Source: G965230065 sp965230065 | GTDB taxonomy: Bacteria > Bacteroidota > Bacteroidia > Cytophagales > Cyclobacteriaceae | NCBI GenBank assembly: GCA_965230065.1 | Contig: OZ245942.1 | Coordinates: 7,750,001 to 7,814,000, forward strand | Direction of reading: 5' to 3' | Length of the DNA: 64,000 nt | Shown: positions 46,927-56,032 of the stretch, piece after piece | How the letters are laid out: each line of letters begins with the position of its first letter | Numbering within the stretch: the stretch's first letter is position 1 | The notes under the pieces: generated by a model | The model's database searches: none | What the model was told of the DNA's origin: nothing | What the model saw: only the letters and a program-made list of their open reading frames with translations | Translations under genes and position numbers: made by a program

Positions 46927-47308
46927 TTTGTGCGGTTTATTATCGCTAATATCCGCTGTCTCGTCTGTCCACTCAAACTTGGCCTTAATTCGTGATGCTT
47001 TTCAGCTTTAAACATCACTTTAACCTTCTTTGGCTTGTTGTCACTTCAGCTTTTCAATGAACTTCCTGAGGCTAAAACCTACTGTCTTAACCCCCTTGTG
47101 AAACCGACCCCTTTTTCAAGAATCTCGTCCCTTTTTCTGATTTAGGCTTGCAAAAGTCGCCCCTTTTTCCTTCCCCTCCAAATTTTTTTAACCCTTTTTT
47201 TTAAACTTTTTTATCCCCTTTCCCTACAACATTCTACCCCGCTTTCTTAATGGGTTTGCAAAGGTATGAAGATGATTCCTCTCTTGCAATACCTCCATGA
47301 AAATATTT
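46927..47308 (-). other. rRNA operon leader and promoter region
   Basis: 382 bp between the DUF4837 gene and 16S. After the promoter at 47259-47289 the leader of about 325 nt is purine-rich on the minus strand (runs such as GGAAAAAGGGGCGAC). No gene is present. Confidence 0.6.
47259..47289 (-). promoter_or_regulatory. rRNA promoter (Bacteroidota type)
   Basis: On the minus strand TTG (47287-47289) is followed after exactly 20 bp by TACCTTTG (47259-47266), matching the Bacteroidota -33/-7 consensus (TTG, TAnnTTTG). Transcription would start near 47252-47254, about 325 nt before 16S. Confidence 0.75.
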
Positions 47309-48403
47309 TTAGCTTTTAGTCTTATCCCTTAATTCTGTTGCTGTTTGAAAGGTTTTTAGGATGGCTTCCATTTCCCTGATATACGGCCTTTTCTTTTTTC
47401 CGGGACAATAAATAAACCCCTCAATATAATAAAGCCGTCCCAGTTCTTCATCAACAAAAGTGTAGCTAAGAAATGCCCCACCCATTGTATTGCTGGTAAG
47501 CTTCCATAATCCGCGGGCTTCTGTCGCATATTTTCCATTAAGATTTACCGTTTTAGTATGCAGAGGAACTAATTTTTCGGTGGTCATATGGACCGTACTG
47601 TCGTCTGCTATATATTTTTTAGTCAACTGATCCCTGTAGCCCTGTATGCTTTCTGCACTAAAGGCATCTTCTGAAACATAATCTTTGTATGCAATTATTA
47701 AACTCTTATCAACTTCAGGGTCTAATTGCCTGATCCACATTAAGTTGGGTTCGTTTTTACTGATTTCATACCCAAAAGGTATTTTCATGGTACATTGGTG
47801 TTGCTCCAACATCACATTGCTAATTCCTGTTTCTGTCTTAGCTGAAAACAGTTTATTTGCAACGCGCTGTACTTCAATTTCATGAAAATGACTTCTGATC
47901 CTTTCACGGTTTTCAGCCATCTTACTGGCCAAAGAATCAGTAGAGAGGCCAAATAAATGCAGAACTTCCTGCCCTTTGGCAAACTCGTCCTGCTTATAGT
48001 ACATAAATAAATCAGGGTTTTCCTGGAGACGTTCTACTGAGTTGCCAGTGAAAAAACTTTGGAGCTTCCTGCCTGATCGGGAATTGTTATCAAAAGTGGT
48101 AACAAACACCATGTTTTTGGCACTTCGCAAGATATTATTGAGGGCAAATGGATCAACACGCCGCACAGTAAAATAAGGTTCATTCTGTGGAAGGCCCGGA
48201 ATATAAGATAAAAAAATTGATTTAAGTTCTTCACCGATTCTCGTATCTACCTGAAGAGAATCCATAACCAACACCAACTCCCCCTCAGCCCCTTTGGCCT
48301 GGGGAAGCAAACTACTATTGCTCTCGCCTCCAGCACACGCACTGCATAAGATTATAAATAAGGATAAAAGTATTGTTGGGATATATTTTTGAAAAAAAAA
48401 CAT
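47309..48403 (-). CDS. DUF4837 lipoprotein
   Basis: A 364-residue protein with lipobox (LCSACAGG) near residue 22. DUF4837 features are KGAEGELVLVMDS near the start, the middle block FVTTFDNNSRSGRKLQSFFT and the ending EARGLWKLTSNTMGGAFLSY. The family is restricted to Bacteroidota and of unknown function. It precedes the rRNA operon on the same strand, but a strong promoter separates them. Confidence 0.87.
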   Translation of the reverse strand: MFFFQKYIPTILLSLFIILCSACAGGESNSSLLPQAKGAEGELVLVMDSLQVDTRIGEELKSIFLSYIPGLPQNEPYFTVRRVDPFALNNILRSAKNMVFVTTFDNNSRSGRKLQSFFTGNSVERLQENPDLFMYYKQDEFAKGQEVLHLFGLSTDSLASKMAENRERIRSHFHEIEVQRVANKLFSAKTETGISNVMLEQHQCTMKIPFGYEISKNEPNLMWIRQLDPEVDKSLIIAYKDYVSEDAFSAESIQGYRDQLTKKYIADDSTVHMTTEKLVPLHTKTVNLNGKYATEARGLWKLTSNTMGGAFLSYTFVDEELGRLYYIEGFIYCPGKKKRPYIREMEAILKTFQTATELRDKTKS

Positions 48404-48478
48404 AGTGTAGGTAGTATTTTATGGTTAAAAGCAAGTTGTATGCATTGCATAGGCTCGTAATACGAGCCCATAAAAAAG

Positions 48479-48505
48479 CCTTGCAGTTTTAATTAAACTA
48501 CAAGG
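48479..48505 (-). terminator. rho-independent terminator after the LysM transglycosylase gene
   Basis: CCTTGCAGTTT-loop-AAACTACAAGG with one mismatch, followed on the minus strand by CTTTTTTA. It lies 29 bp after the stop codon of the gene at 48534. A second hairpin, GGCTCGTA-A-TACGAGCC (48452-48468), is adjacent. Confidence 0.8.
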
Positions 48506-48533
48506 TTCTTCTCATGAAAAGCCAGTGCCAGGC

Positions 48534-50174
48534 CTATCTTCCTATTACCAAGCGCTGACCTGGGGTAATTCTGTTGCTACGCAAGTTATTCAATTCTTTG
48601 AGTTTTGCCACGCTCACCCCATCATATTTCTTGGATATTTCCCAGAGAGAATCACCTGGTTGTACAACATGAACTTTGCCTTTCTGAATTGAATTAATGG
48701 AAGCATTAGTATTACTTGCCTGACTACTTGCTACCAACGATGGCTTCACCCAAATTGTCAGCTTTTGGCCTGCGTATATTCTGTTTCCGCTCAAGCTATT
48801 CCAGCTTCTGATATCAGACACATAAACCCTGTGTCGGCTTGCGATTGTACTTAAAGCATCTCCTCTCTGTACCTGATACGTAACCTTTTCCCGCCCATTT
48901 GGCTGGGTACCATTTGAAGAAGCATTAGAAACTACAGATTTTGAAGGTACGGGAGCCGGTTCGGCATAGGCCGTTGCCACATCAGATTTCACCCAAACAT
49001 TAAGCTTTTGGCCTGCATAAATCCTACTGCCCCTGATATTGTTCCATGCCCTTAAATCAGAGGTGTAAACCCTGAATCTTTGTGCAATACTGCCCAATGC
49101 ATCTCCACTTCGGACACGGTAAACAATTTTTTCCCTGCCATAAGTGCTACCCGGGGTGTTTTGTGTTAAATATTGAAAATACTCCTTATCCATTGATTTG
49201 GCAGAATCCAGGATAACATCAAAATTTGCGGCCACAAAACTGCTTTTATCTGCAGGAATAATTAAAGGATAATCTTGGACCTTATCTGGTACGGCTCCTC
49301 TTTTTAGTTCTGGGTTAAGCTTTTGTAAGTCCTCTTCGCATTCATTGATTTGAGCACCTAATGCTTTCATGCTTAAAAACTGACTTACGAAAACAGTGTC
49401 GGTATCTATGACATATTCCGGTATTTCCTCTCGTAAACTATGTTCCTCAGCATAATTCAGCGCGTATGTTACTGCGACAAATTGAGGCACATAGGACCTG
49501 GTTTCACGGGGAAGATAGCGATAGATACTCCAAAATTTCCGCTGATAACCCGACCTTCTGATAGCTTTGCGAACATTGCCAGGCCCACAATTGTAAGCAG
49601 CCAATGCCAGTTCCCAATCGCCAAACATATTGTAAAGATCTTTCAGGTACTTGCAGGCTGCTTCTGTAGATTTTTCAGGGTGCTGGCGCTCATCTACATA
49701 CCAGTTTTGGTGCAAGCCATACATACGACCTGTGCTTGGTACAAACTGCCACAACCCAACGGCTGACGCCCAGGATTTAGCCACGGGGTTCAGCCCTGAC
49801 TCTACAATCGATAAATATTTAAGTTCATCAGGCAGGTTATATTTTTGCAAATATTTTTCAAAAATCGGAAAATAAATATCCTTTCTGCGGAGCATCAATC
49901 GGGTATATTCCCGGTCTTTTACAGTAAAATAATCTACAAAAGCTTTTACTTTTTCGTTGAAGTGCAAAGGAATTTCAGTTTGAATACAACTGATTCTATC
50001 CTCTATTTCTTCATATGAAGCATCTGGTATATATTCATAGTCATATACTGGATCGATTAATTGTTGGTCTGAGCTATCATTCAAGGCACTTGAAAAATGA
50101 GAAGGGGCACTCAGGGCAGGAAAACTAGCAACCCAAATAACAAGCACAAAAAGAATATTGCTGGCGTAGTGCAT
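48534..50174 (-). CDS. membrane-bound lytic murein transglycosylase D-like protein with three LysM domains
   Basis: A 546-residue exported protein (signal peptide to about residue 22). SLT domain at about 105-225: YLSIVESGLNPVAKSWASAV with the catalytic Glu in VESG, GLWQFVPSTGRMYGL and LAAYNCGPGNVRKAI. Three LysM modules follow at about 345-390, 425-470 and 500-545 (YRVRSGDALGSIAQRFRV; YQVQRGDALSTIASRHRV; VVQPGDSLWEISKKYDGV). The arrangement equals MltD. It cleaves the glycan strand of peptidoglycan. It is 125 bp downstream of gatA on the same strand. Confidence 0.94.
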   Translation of the reverse strand: MHYASNILFVLVIWVASFPALSAPSHFSSALNDSSDQQLIDPVYDYEYIPDASYEEIEDRISCIQTEIPLHFNEKVKAFVDYFTVKDREYTRLMLRRKDIYFPIFEKYLQKYNLPDELKYLSIVESGLNPVAKSWASAVGLWQFVPSTGRMYGLHQNWYVDERQHPEKSTEAACKYLKDLYNMFGDWELALAAYNCGPGNVRKAIRRSGYQRKFWSIYRYLPRETRSYVPQFVAVTYALNYAEEHSLREEIPEYVIDTDTVFVSQFLSMKALGAQINECEEDLQKLNPELKRGAVPDKVQDYPLIIPADKSSFVAANFDVILDSAKSMDKEYFQYLTQNTPGSTYGREKIVYRVRSGDALGSIAQRFRVYTSDLRAWNNIRGSRIYAGQKLNVWVKSDVATAYAEPAPVPSKSVVSNASSNGTQPNGREKVTYQVQRGDALSTIASRHRVYVSDIRSWNSLSGNRIYAGQKLTIWVKPSLVASSQASNTNASINSIQKGKVHVVQPGDSLWEISKKYDGVSVAKLKELNNLRSNRITPGQRLVIGR

Positions 50175-50299
50175 TTTTTACAGATAATTGAAAATTAAGA
50201 CTATTTTAAGCTGATTAATATAATCAATTGCTTGCAAATTTTGTACTAATCGTCAGAAAAATTATCCATTTGTAATATACAACCTATTTATGGGTAATT

Positions 50300-51715
50300 T
50301 TATTCTGTGTTATCCATAATATATTTTGCAAATGTGTAAAGTTGAGCTTCCTCAAAAGAATTTGCCATAATTTGCAATCCAACAGGCAAGCCTTTTTCAT
50401 CAGTACCATTTGGTATAGAAATAGCAGGAATACCGGCAATGGATGCCTGCACAGTATACAAATCAGCCAGAAACATCTCGAGTGGCGAACTAATCTCTCC
50501 TATCTTAAAGGCAGAAGTGGGGGTTGTAGGAAGCAGGATAACATCATACGTTTCAAGAAAAGCTTTGGTTTTCTCTATAAACAACTTTCTTACCTTTTGG
50601 GCTTTGGTATAAAAAGCATCGTAATAACTTGCACTTAAAACAAAAGTACCCAACATAATACGGCGTTTAACCTCCTCGCCAAACCCTTCGGTACGTGTCT
50701 TCTTATACATAGACAACAAACCTTCAGACTGCTTGCACCTATGCCCAAATTTCACACCATCATACCTTGATAAATTTGAACTGGCTTCGGCAGTGGTCAA
50801 AATATAATAGGTTGGCAATGCATATTTCAATAAGGGAAAATCAACTGACTCTACTTCATGTCCGGACTCTTTCAAAAAAGCTAGCGTCTTCTCTGTTCGT
50901 TCCCTGATTACAGGGTTAAGTCCATCGCTTTCCAGAGTTTCTTTGATGTATGCAACCTTTGGCTTATGCCGTATGTTGAGTAATGAAGCATAAGCGGGAA
51001 CTTCCCTCCGGGAAACTGTACTATCAAAGTCATCTTTGCCTGCCATTACTTCAAGTACCAGGGCATTATCTTCAATATTGTTAGAAATAACACCGATAAC
51101 ATCAAATGAAGAAGCATAGGCAATTAAACCGTGCCGGGAGATGCGGGAGTAGGTAGGTTTCATACCAACCACACCACAAAATGCAGCAGGTTGGCGTACA
51201 GAGCCTCCTGTGTCAGACCCTAAAGCTACTGTACACAGATTGGCTTGCACTGCTACAGCAGAGCCTCCGGAGGACCCTCCGGGCACACGGTCTGTATCAA
51301 TTTCATTCTTTACAGGTCCGAAAGCAGAGTTCTCATTGGAAGACCCCATGGCAAACTCATCACAATTGATACGCCCGATGATGATGGCATCTTCGTCTAC
51401 CAATCTCTGAACCGCCGTGGCAGAGTATTGAGCGGTAAAACCTTCCAATATTTTACTGGAAGCCTGCAAGTGATGGCCTTCATAACAAAGTACATCTTTC
51501 AGCCCCACTACCATGCCAGCAAGTTTACCAGCCCTTCCTTCAGCTATCTTCTTATCAATTTCTATTGCTCTCTGCTGCGCCTCTGTTTCAAATACTTCGA
51601 GGAAAACATTCAGGTGAGACTTTTGACGAATGTTATCTAAATAAAAAGATACTATCTCCTTACAGGAAATAGCACCTTCTGAAATTTGTTGCTGAAGAAG
51701 CTGGAAAGACCTCAA
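50300..51715 (-). CDS. gatA: aspartyl/glutamyl-tRNA amidotransferase subunit A
   Basis: A 471-residue amidase. The signature GGSSGGSAVAVQ is present with catalytic Ser-cis-Ser-Lys: Lys in VGLKDVLCYEG, Ser in GSDTGGSVRQPAAFCGVVG. GatA produces Gln-tRNA(Gln) or Asn-tRNA(Asn) by amidation with GatB and GatC (not in the window). The start is uncertain: no ATG is available. The TTG at 51715 lies 4 bp after the tatA stop and gives the usual N-terminus and length; a TTG at 51799 would add a Gln-rich tail overlapping tatA by 80 bp, most likely only the tatA tail read in another frame. Confidence 0.93.
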   Translation of the reverse strand: MRSFQLLQQQISEGAISCKEIVSFYLDNIRQKSHLNVFLEVFETEAQQRAIEIDKKIAEGRAGKLAGMVVGLKDVLCYEGHHLQASSKILEGFTAQYSATAVQRLVDEDAIIIGRINCDEFAMGSSNENSAFGPVKNEIDTDRVPGGSSGGSAVAVQANLCTVALGSDTGGSVRQPAAFCGVVGMKPTYSRISRHGLIAYASSFDVIGVISNNIEDNALVLEVMAGKDDFDSTVSRREVPAYASLLNIRHKPKVAYIKETLESDGLNPVIRERTEKTLAFLKESGHEVESVDFPLLKYALPTYYILTTAEASSNLSRYDGVKFGHRCKQSEGLLSMYKKTRTEGFGEEVKRRIMLGTFVLSASYYDAFYTKAQKVRKLFIEKTKAFLETYDVILLPTTPTSAFKIGEISSPLEMFLADLYTVQASIAGIPAISIPNGTDEKGLPVGLQIMANSFEEAQLYTFAKYIMDNTE

Positions 51716-51719
51716 TACA

Positions 51720-51977
51720 TTAGTCTTGTTGCTGCTGTTCTTTGGTTGTTGTACTGCTGGCTGCTGAGCTGTTGGTTGTTGTGGTTGCTCCGTCTTCAAT
51801 TTCTTTCTTTATTTCGCTGGTAGCATCTTTAAATTCTCTTATACCCCGACCTAAACCACGTGCCAGTTCGGGAATTTTTTTTGCTCCGAAAAAGATCAAA
51901 AGAATCAACATGATGAGCAGGATCTCCCATCCTCCCAGTCCACTAAAAAACGCGAATGTTGTATGCATAGTGCTCAT
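51720..51977 (-). CDS. tatA: Sec-independent protein translocase TatA/TatB
   Basis: An 85-residue protein with one membrane helix (WEILLIMLILLIFFGAKKIP), the FG hinge, an amphipathic helix (ELARGLGRGIREFKDATSEI) and a low-complexity tail (TTTTNSSAASSTTTKEQQQQ). This is the standard TatA layout. TatC is not in the window. It is followed at once by gatA, and EnvC-like and TPR genes lie upstream on the same strand. Confidence 0.93.
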   Translation of the reverse strand: MSTMHTTFAFFSGLGGWEILLIMLILLIFFGAKKIPELARGLGRGIREFKDATSEIKKEIEDGATTTTNSSAASSTTTKEQQQQD

Positions 51978-52129
51978 TGTTTATTTGTCAATTTTAATTA
52001 GTATCGATAACGTAAAGGTACTCAATAAACGTGTATTACTGAAATAAAAGTTCAGTTTTATCTTTTGGAATTATTGGCTACAAACCTAGTAAAAAACTTG
52101 ATGAATGCAAGCTCACGCTAACTTGCTTT

Positions 52130-53350
52130 TTATTTTTTGATTAACCATTCTTGGGGATTCAACTTCTGATTATTGCGCCAAATCTCGAAGTGCAGGGTAG
52201 AAACCTGGTCTGGGTCTGTATATACCGTGCCAATGGGTTCGTTAGGGGTTACGCGTTGTCCGTTTTGCACGAATACTTCTTTTAAACGGGCATATAATGT
52301 AAAATAATCGCCATGTTGGGTAATCACTACTTTGTTCATACCGGGCACCAGTGCTACTGTTTTTACTATCCCGTCAAATACGGTTTGTACTTTTGCATCT
52401 TTGCTGGTCTGGATATCTACGCCATTATTTTCTTCCATTACATATTTCATCACCGGATGGGGATTTCGCCCAAATTTCCGGGAAATAAAACCAGAAGATA
52501 CCGGCCAGGTAAGTTTAGCCTTGCTTTGCTCAAAAAGACTGGATAGTTCCTTCGCCTCAGCACTGTTCAATTCAATAGCATTGGCTGATTTTCCTTTAGA
52601 ACTTTCTTTAATTTCTTTTTTTATCAGGTTTGCAATCAGGTTATCAAGGCGTTGTACTGCTTCTTTTCTTTCAGAAATTTCCCCTTTAAGCTCCTTTTCG
52701 CGCTGTGCAAGGCTCCTGATGGCTGTATTCCTTTCTTTTCTGAGTGTCAGGAGTTCTTGTTTGGCATCTATTTGCTGCTCTAACAATGATGCCTGCTCTA
52801 TTTTCTTGGTATCTATACTGGTTCGCTGGTTGTCAAGGGTTTCCTTTACTTTCTCAATTTGTACTACTTGTTTTTGCCTTGCTTCTGCGTATTGCTCCAT
52901 ATATTTGATCCGCATTACCAGCTGGTTGAAGGTTTTGGCAGAAAATATGAAAGTGAGCCTGTCTTCGCTTTTACCGGCCTTACTGGCAGCATATACCATA
53001 GCCGCATATTCTTCTTTCAGGTTTACCATATCCGACTCCAGGGCTTCAATAATATCTGTGATTTCAGAAATTTGAACTTCCAGCAAATCAATTTCAGCAT
53101 TGATAGCCCTGATCAGCCCTTCCCTGGCTTTTATCTGTTCATTGATAGCATTCAACTGCCCCAATGTTACCTTTTTCCTCGAGGCTGTTTCGCTTAGTAT
53201 TTTTTGTGTTTCTGCTATTTTTTGAAGGTTTTCCTTTTTTTCTGCCTCCAATTTTTCTCTTTCATTGGCCGTTTGGGCAAAAGCTGTAAATGAGAATAAG
53301 AAGCATAATGCATAGCATACCAACACGAACAAAAACCTACTTCTGTTCAT
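52130..53350 (-). CDS. EnvC-like murein hydrolase activator (M23 family)
   Basis: A 406-residue exported protein with signal peptide (ending TAFAQ), two long coiled coils (residues 25-265) and a C-terminal LytM/M23 domain (FISRKFGRNPHPVMKYVMEE; VVITQHGDYFTLYARLKEVF; LHFEIWRNNQKLNPQEWL). The zinc-ligand pattern is incomplete (no HxxxD; NNGVD instead), so it is probably a degenerate activator of amidases in daughter-cell separation, like EnvC. It overlaps the DUF4292 gene by 14 bp and ends a tight gene series. Confidence 0.9.
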   Translation of the reverse strand: MNRSRFLFVLVCYALCFLFSFTAFAQTANEREKLEAEKKENLQKIAETQKILSETASRKKVTLGQLNAINEQIKAREGLIRAINAEIDLLEVQISEITDIIEALESDMVNLKEEYAAMVYAASKAGKSEDRLTFIFSAKTFNQLVMRIKYMEQYAEARQKQVVQIEKVKETLDNQRTSIDTKKIEQASLLEQQIDAKQELLTLRKERNTAIRSLAQREKELKGEISERKEAVQRLDNLIANLIKKEIKESSKGKSANAIELNSAEAKELSSLFEQSKAKLTWPVSSGFISRKFGRNPHPVMKYVMEENNGVDIQTSKDAKVQTVFDGIVKTVALVPGMNKVVITQHGDYFTLYARLKEVFVQNGQRVTPNEPIGTVYTDPDQVSTLHFEIWRNNQKLNPQEWLIKK

Positions 53351-54113
53351 ATTTTTCTGGGATATTAAAAGGAAAGTTGAGGTCTTCCCGGGAAAAGGTT
53401 GCTTTCTTATGTTCTATATTAATTTCAGTATTCTGAACATTGCTGCCCTTTCTGTAATTTAATGCAACCAGGTTAATAAACGGCAACACATGGTCTTCCA
53501 GGGTTTTAAAATTACCATATTGTAAATTGAGGGTATTGTCCCGCCCCGAAGCCTTATTTTTTTCGCGCATGTTTACCTTTTCCACTTTCATAAGGCGCGC
53601 ATTGATATAATTATTGACTGTAATATTACCAGCTTCCTGCTTTATTACATAAAAAGCGTCATCTTTCTTGATTTTATCTTCCCGGCTCAAACCAAGGGGC
53701 ATGTTGCCCAACAAGGCTGACTGTAATAAATCATAAGTTATATCAAAATTAAACTCCTCGCTCAATTTTTTGAAGTCATAGGCCATATACTCTTTGTTCA
53801 GCCTATTGATGATGATGAGCGAGTCTTTTGTAGCCATTCCCCGGGCCGCTTCTACGCCAAAACCGGGGGAAACGGAAATCCAGATAATACTGTCTTTTTT
53901 AATGCGAATGCTGGCGTTGGCACTGAGGTTTTTATCATCATTGCTAAACCGTATCTTACTACTTGTGGTGAGGTAGTCAAAGTCCATTTCCAGCTTACTG
54001 ATATCCAATGCAGCATCCACATCCCCAACCGGGGTTGCTGTGGGAATTTTTTTACAAGCACTTATGATGATTAAACTAAAAAAAAGTGAAAGTAGCCCTA
54101 TTTGTCTATTCAT
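53337..54113 (-). CDS. DUF4292 lipoprotein
   Basis: A 258-residue protein with lipobox (IISACKK) near residue 18. The DUF4292 core shows KIRFSNDDKNLSANASIRIK, DSIIWISVSPGFGVEAARG and INRLNKEYMAYDFKKLSEEF. The fold is expected to resemble LolA/LolB-type lipid-binding sheets, which would suit outer-membrane lipoprotein work, but no function is shown. It overlaps both neighbours (8 bp with the TPR gene, 14 bp with the EnvC-like gene), so one transcript is nearly certain. Confidence 0.88.
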   Translation of the reverse strand: MNRQIGLLSLFFSLIIISACKKIPTATPVGDVDAALDISKLEMDFDYLTTSSKIRFSNDDKNLSANASIRIKKDSIIWISVSPGFGVEAARGMATKDSLIIINRLNKEYMAYDFKKLSEEFNFDITYDLLQSALLGNMPLGLSREDKIKKDDAFYVIKQEAGNITVNNYINARLMKVEKVNMREKNKASGRDNTLNLQYGNFKTLEDHVLPFINLVALNYRKGSNVQNTEINIEHKKATFSREDLNFPFNIPEKYEQK

Positions 54114-55884
54114 ATAATTTTCTGTCGGCTATCTTTTTATCAATTAATTCTGAGGCATCGTTCATTCCTTTGGCTCGCTTCCATTGCTTTACAGCTTCGT
54201 CTACTTTACCTAGTTTAAAGAGAACATCGCCATAATGTTCAATAACTTCACCACTCTGCGTACCTTCTTTGGCACTCAATGCCCTTTCTAAAAAATCTTT
54301 GGCCTGCTGGTAATCGCCCGACATATAGAGCACCCACGCATGCGTATCCAGATAGGTTGCATTATCCGGGTTATTTTTCACAAGCTTTGATGACATTTTA
54401 AGGGCTTCTCCCAGGCGGTCCTGACGCAGTGCCAGGAAATAACTATAATTATTTAAAGTCTGCTCATCGTTAGGGTTTGCCTCTAAAGCTGCCTCAAATG
54501 CTTCATCAGACTTTTCATATTCTTCCAGTTCATTATAAGCATATCCCAGTTGGCTATTAAAATAGGTCAGCAACACAGGGTCAGAGGAAGCCAGCCTTTT
54601 GCCTTGCTCTAACATATAAACGGCATCATCAAATGATTTATTCATTATGTGGGAATTCCCATTAAAAAAGTAGAGAATAGCCTGGTTCGGATACAGCTCC
54701 AATGCTTCCTCTGAATGCTTGAGGGCCGAATCTGGTTCGCTCAGTTGCTGGTCCAGGTTCAGTACATTTTGCCAAACAGCGAAGTTATCTGCATTGATAC
54801 CAAGGGCATGTAAATAAGCGCTTCTCGCAGCCCTTGTACTATCAACAGAAATCAAATAATCGCCCCTCAACACATAGCTATTTGCTTCTCCGGGATGCGT
54901 CTCTGCCAAAGTACTGGTAAGCTCATTGACCAGTTCTGCTTTTTCTTTATCAACCCTGCCATTTGCACTGCGCAATTCGGTAATATATTTTGCTACCAGG
55001 TCTTTTTTTAAGGAAAGTGAAAGATTTTCATCGGCAAAGGCCAGCCGGTAATTTTCAATAGCTTTTGACTGCTGGTTCGTATTCTCATAAATCTTTGCCA
55101 AAAACAAACGAGCTTCTGAGGCCTGGGGTGAAATGGCGAGCAAATCTTCAAAATAAGGAATTGCTTCTTTGTCTTTGCCATTGGCCACCAAAATTTCGCC
55201 CAAATTAATGACATACTGCTGCTCGCCTGGTATGTTATTGATAAGCCTCACCCCCTCTTCAATTGCCCGGTCCAGTTTGTTGAGTTTCAGGTATATCTTT
55301 TGTTTTTGAAATACTAAATCAGGCACCATCCCAAATACTTCCTCTGCCCTTTCGTAAGTATCCAGAGCTTTTTGGTACTCATTCTGATGGAGATACAAGG
55401 CTGCCAGATCGAATAAATATTCATCTGTACCCTCTACTTCTTTAAGCATGGTTTCGTACTGCTCTGCTGCCGCATTGAAGTTAGATTGGCGGGTGAGTAC
55501 TTCAGCATTTATCAAGTAATAATATTTATTTTGAGGGTTGAGTGATAAAGCTTTGGATGCATAGCTTAATGCTTCACCATATTCTCCTTTTCCTGCAAGT
55601 ATTTTGGCAATCTGATAATAGGCAGCATCATTGTCAGGATCATACTCCAATGATTTTTGGAACAACATCAGGGCCTTGGTCATATCTTCCAGAATATAAT
55701 ACTTTACACCTTCTGTGAATTTATCAGTAGATTCTATCTGATTATATTCTTCTTTTCTGGTATTAAGCTCTTCCTTTTTGCTGTTACCTTTCCTTTTTTG
55801 TCCAAATACAGTAAAATCAAACGCAAGCACGCACCCCAGTATCATGATAATGATTGGCAGAGTACGTATATTTTTCTTCAACAT
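54106..55884 (-). CDS. tetratricopeptide-repeat protein
   Basis: A 592-residue exported protein with signal peptide (ending FTVFG) and at least ten TPR units (for example ALMLFQKSLEYDPDNDAAYY, EALSYASKALSLNPQNKYYY and SDEAFEAALEANPNDEQTLN). Between units 7 and 9 the spacing is irregular. TPR arrays mediate protein contacts. It is in an operon with an envelope-lipoprotein and an EnvC-like gene, so an envelope assembly role is likely. Cytophagales carry this gene order widely. Confidence 0.9.
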   Translation of the reverse strand: MLKKNIRTLPIIIMILGCVLAFDFTVFGQKRKGNSKKEELNTRKEEYNQIESTDKFTEGVKYYILEDMTKALMLFQKSLEYDPDNDAAYYQIAKILAGKGEYGEALSYASKALSLNPQNKYYYLINAEVLTRQSNFNAAAEQYETMLKEVEGTDEYLFDLAALYLHQNEYQKALDTYERAEEVFGMVPDLVFQKQKIYLKLNKLDRAIEEGVRLINNIPGEQQYVINLGEILVANGKDKEAIPYFEDLLAISPQASEARLFLAKIYENTNQQSKAIENYRLAFADENLSLSLKKDLVAKYITELRSANGRVDKEKAELVNELTSTLAETHPGEANSYVLRGDYLISVDSTRAARSAYLHALGINADNFAVWQNVLNLDQQLSEPDSALKHSEEALELYPNQAILYFFNGNSHIMNKSFDDAVYMLEQGKRLASSDPVLLTYFNSQLGYAYNELEEYEKSDEAFEAALEANPNDEQTLNNYSYFLALRQDRLGEALKMSSKLVKNNPDNATYLDTHAWVLYMSGDYQQAKDFLERALSAKEGTQSGEVIEHYGDVLFKLGKVDEAVKQWKRAKGMNDASELIDKKIADRKLYE

Positions 55885-56032
55885 TAGCCTATAATTTAAT
55901 TCGGAATGACAGCTGTCTTACCCAACTGAGCTTACTACGAATTAACGTAAGTAGTGCATTAATTATATATATTGTATACGAAATTCACGAATAACCAGAT
56001 AAAATTCAATGAATATTGAACTTTTTCAAGCC

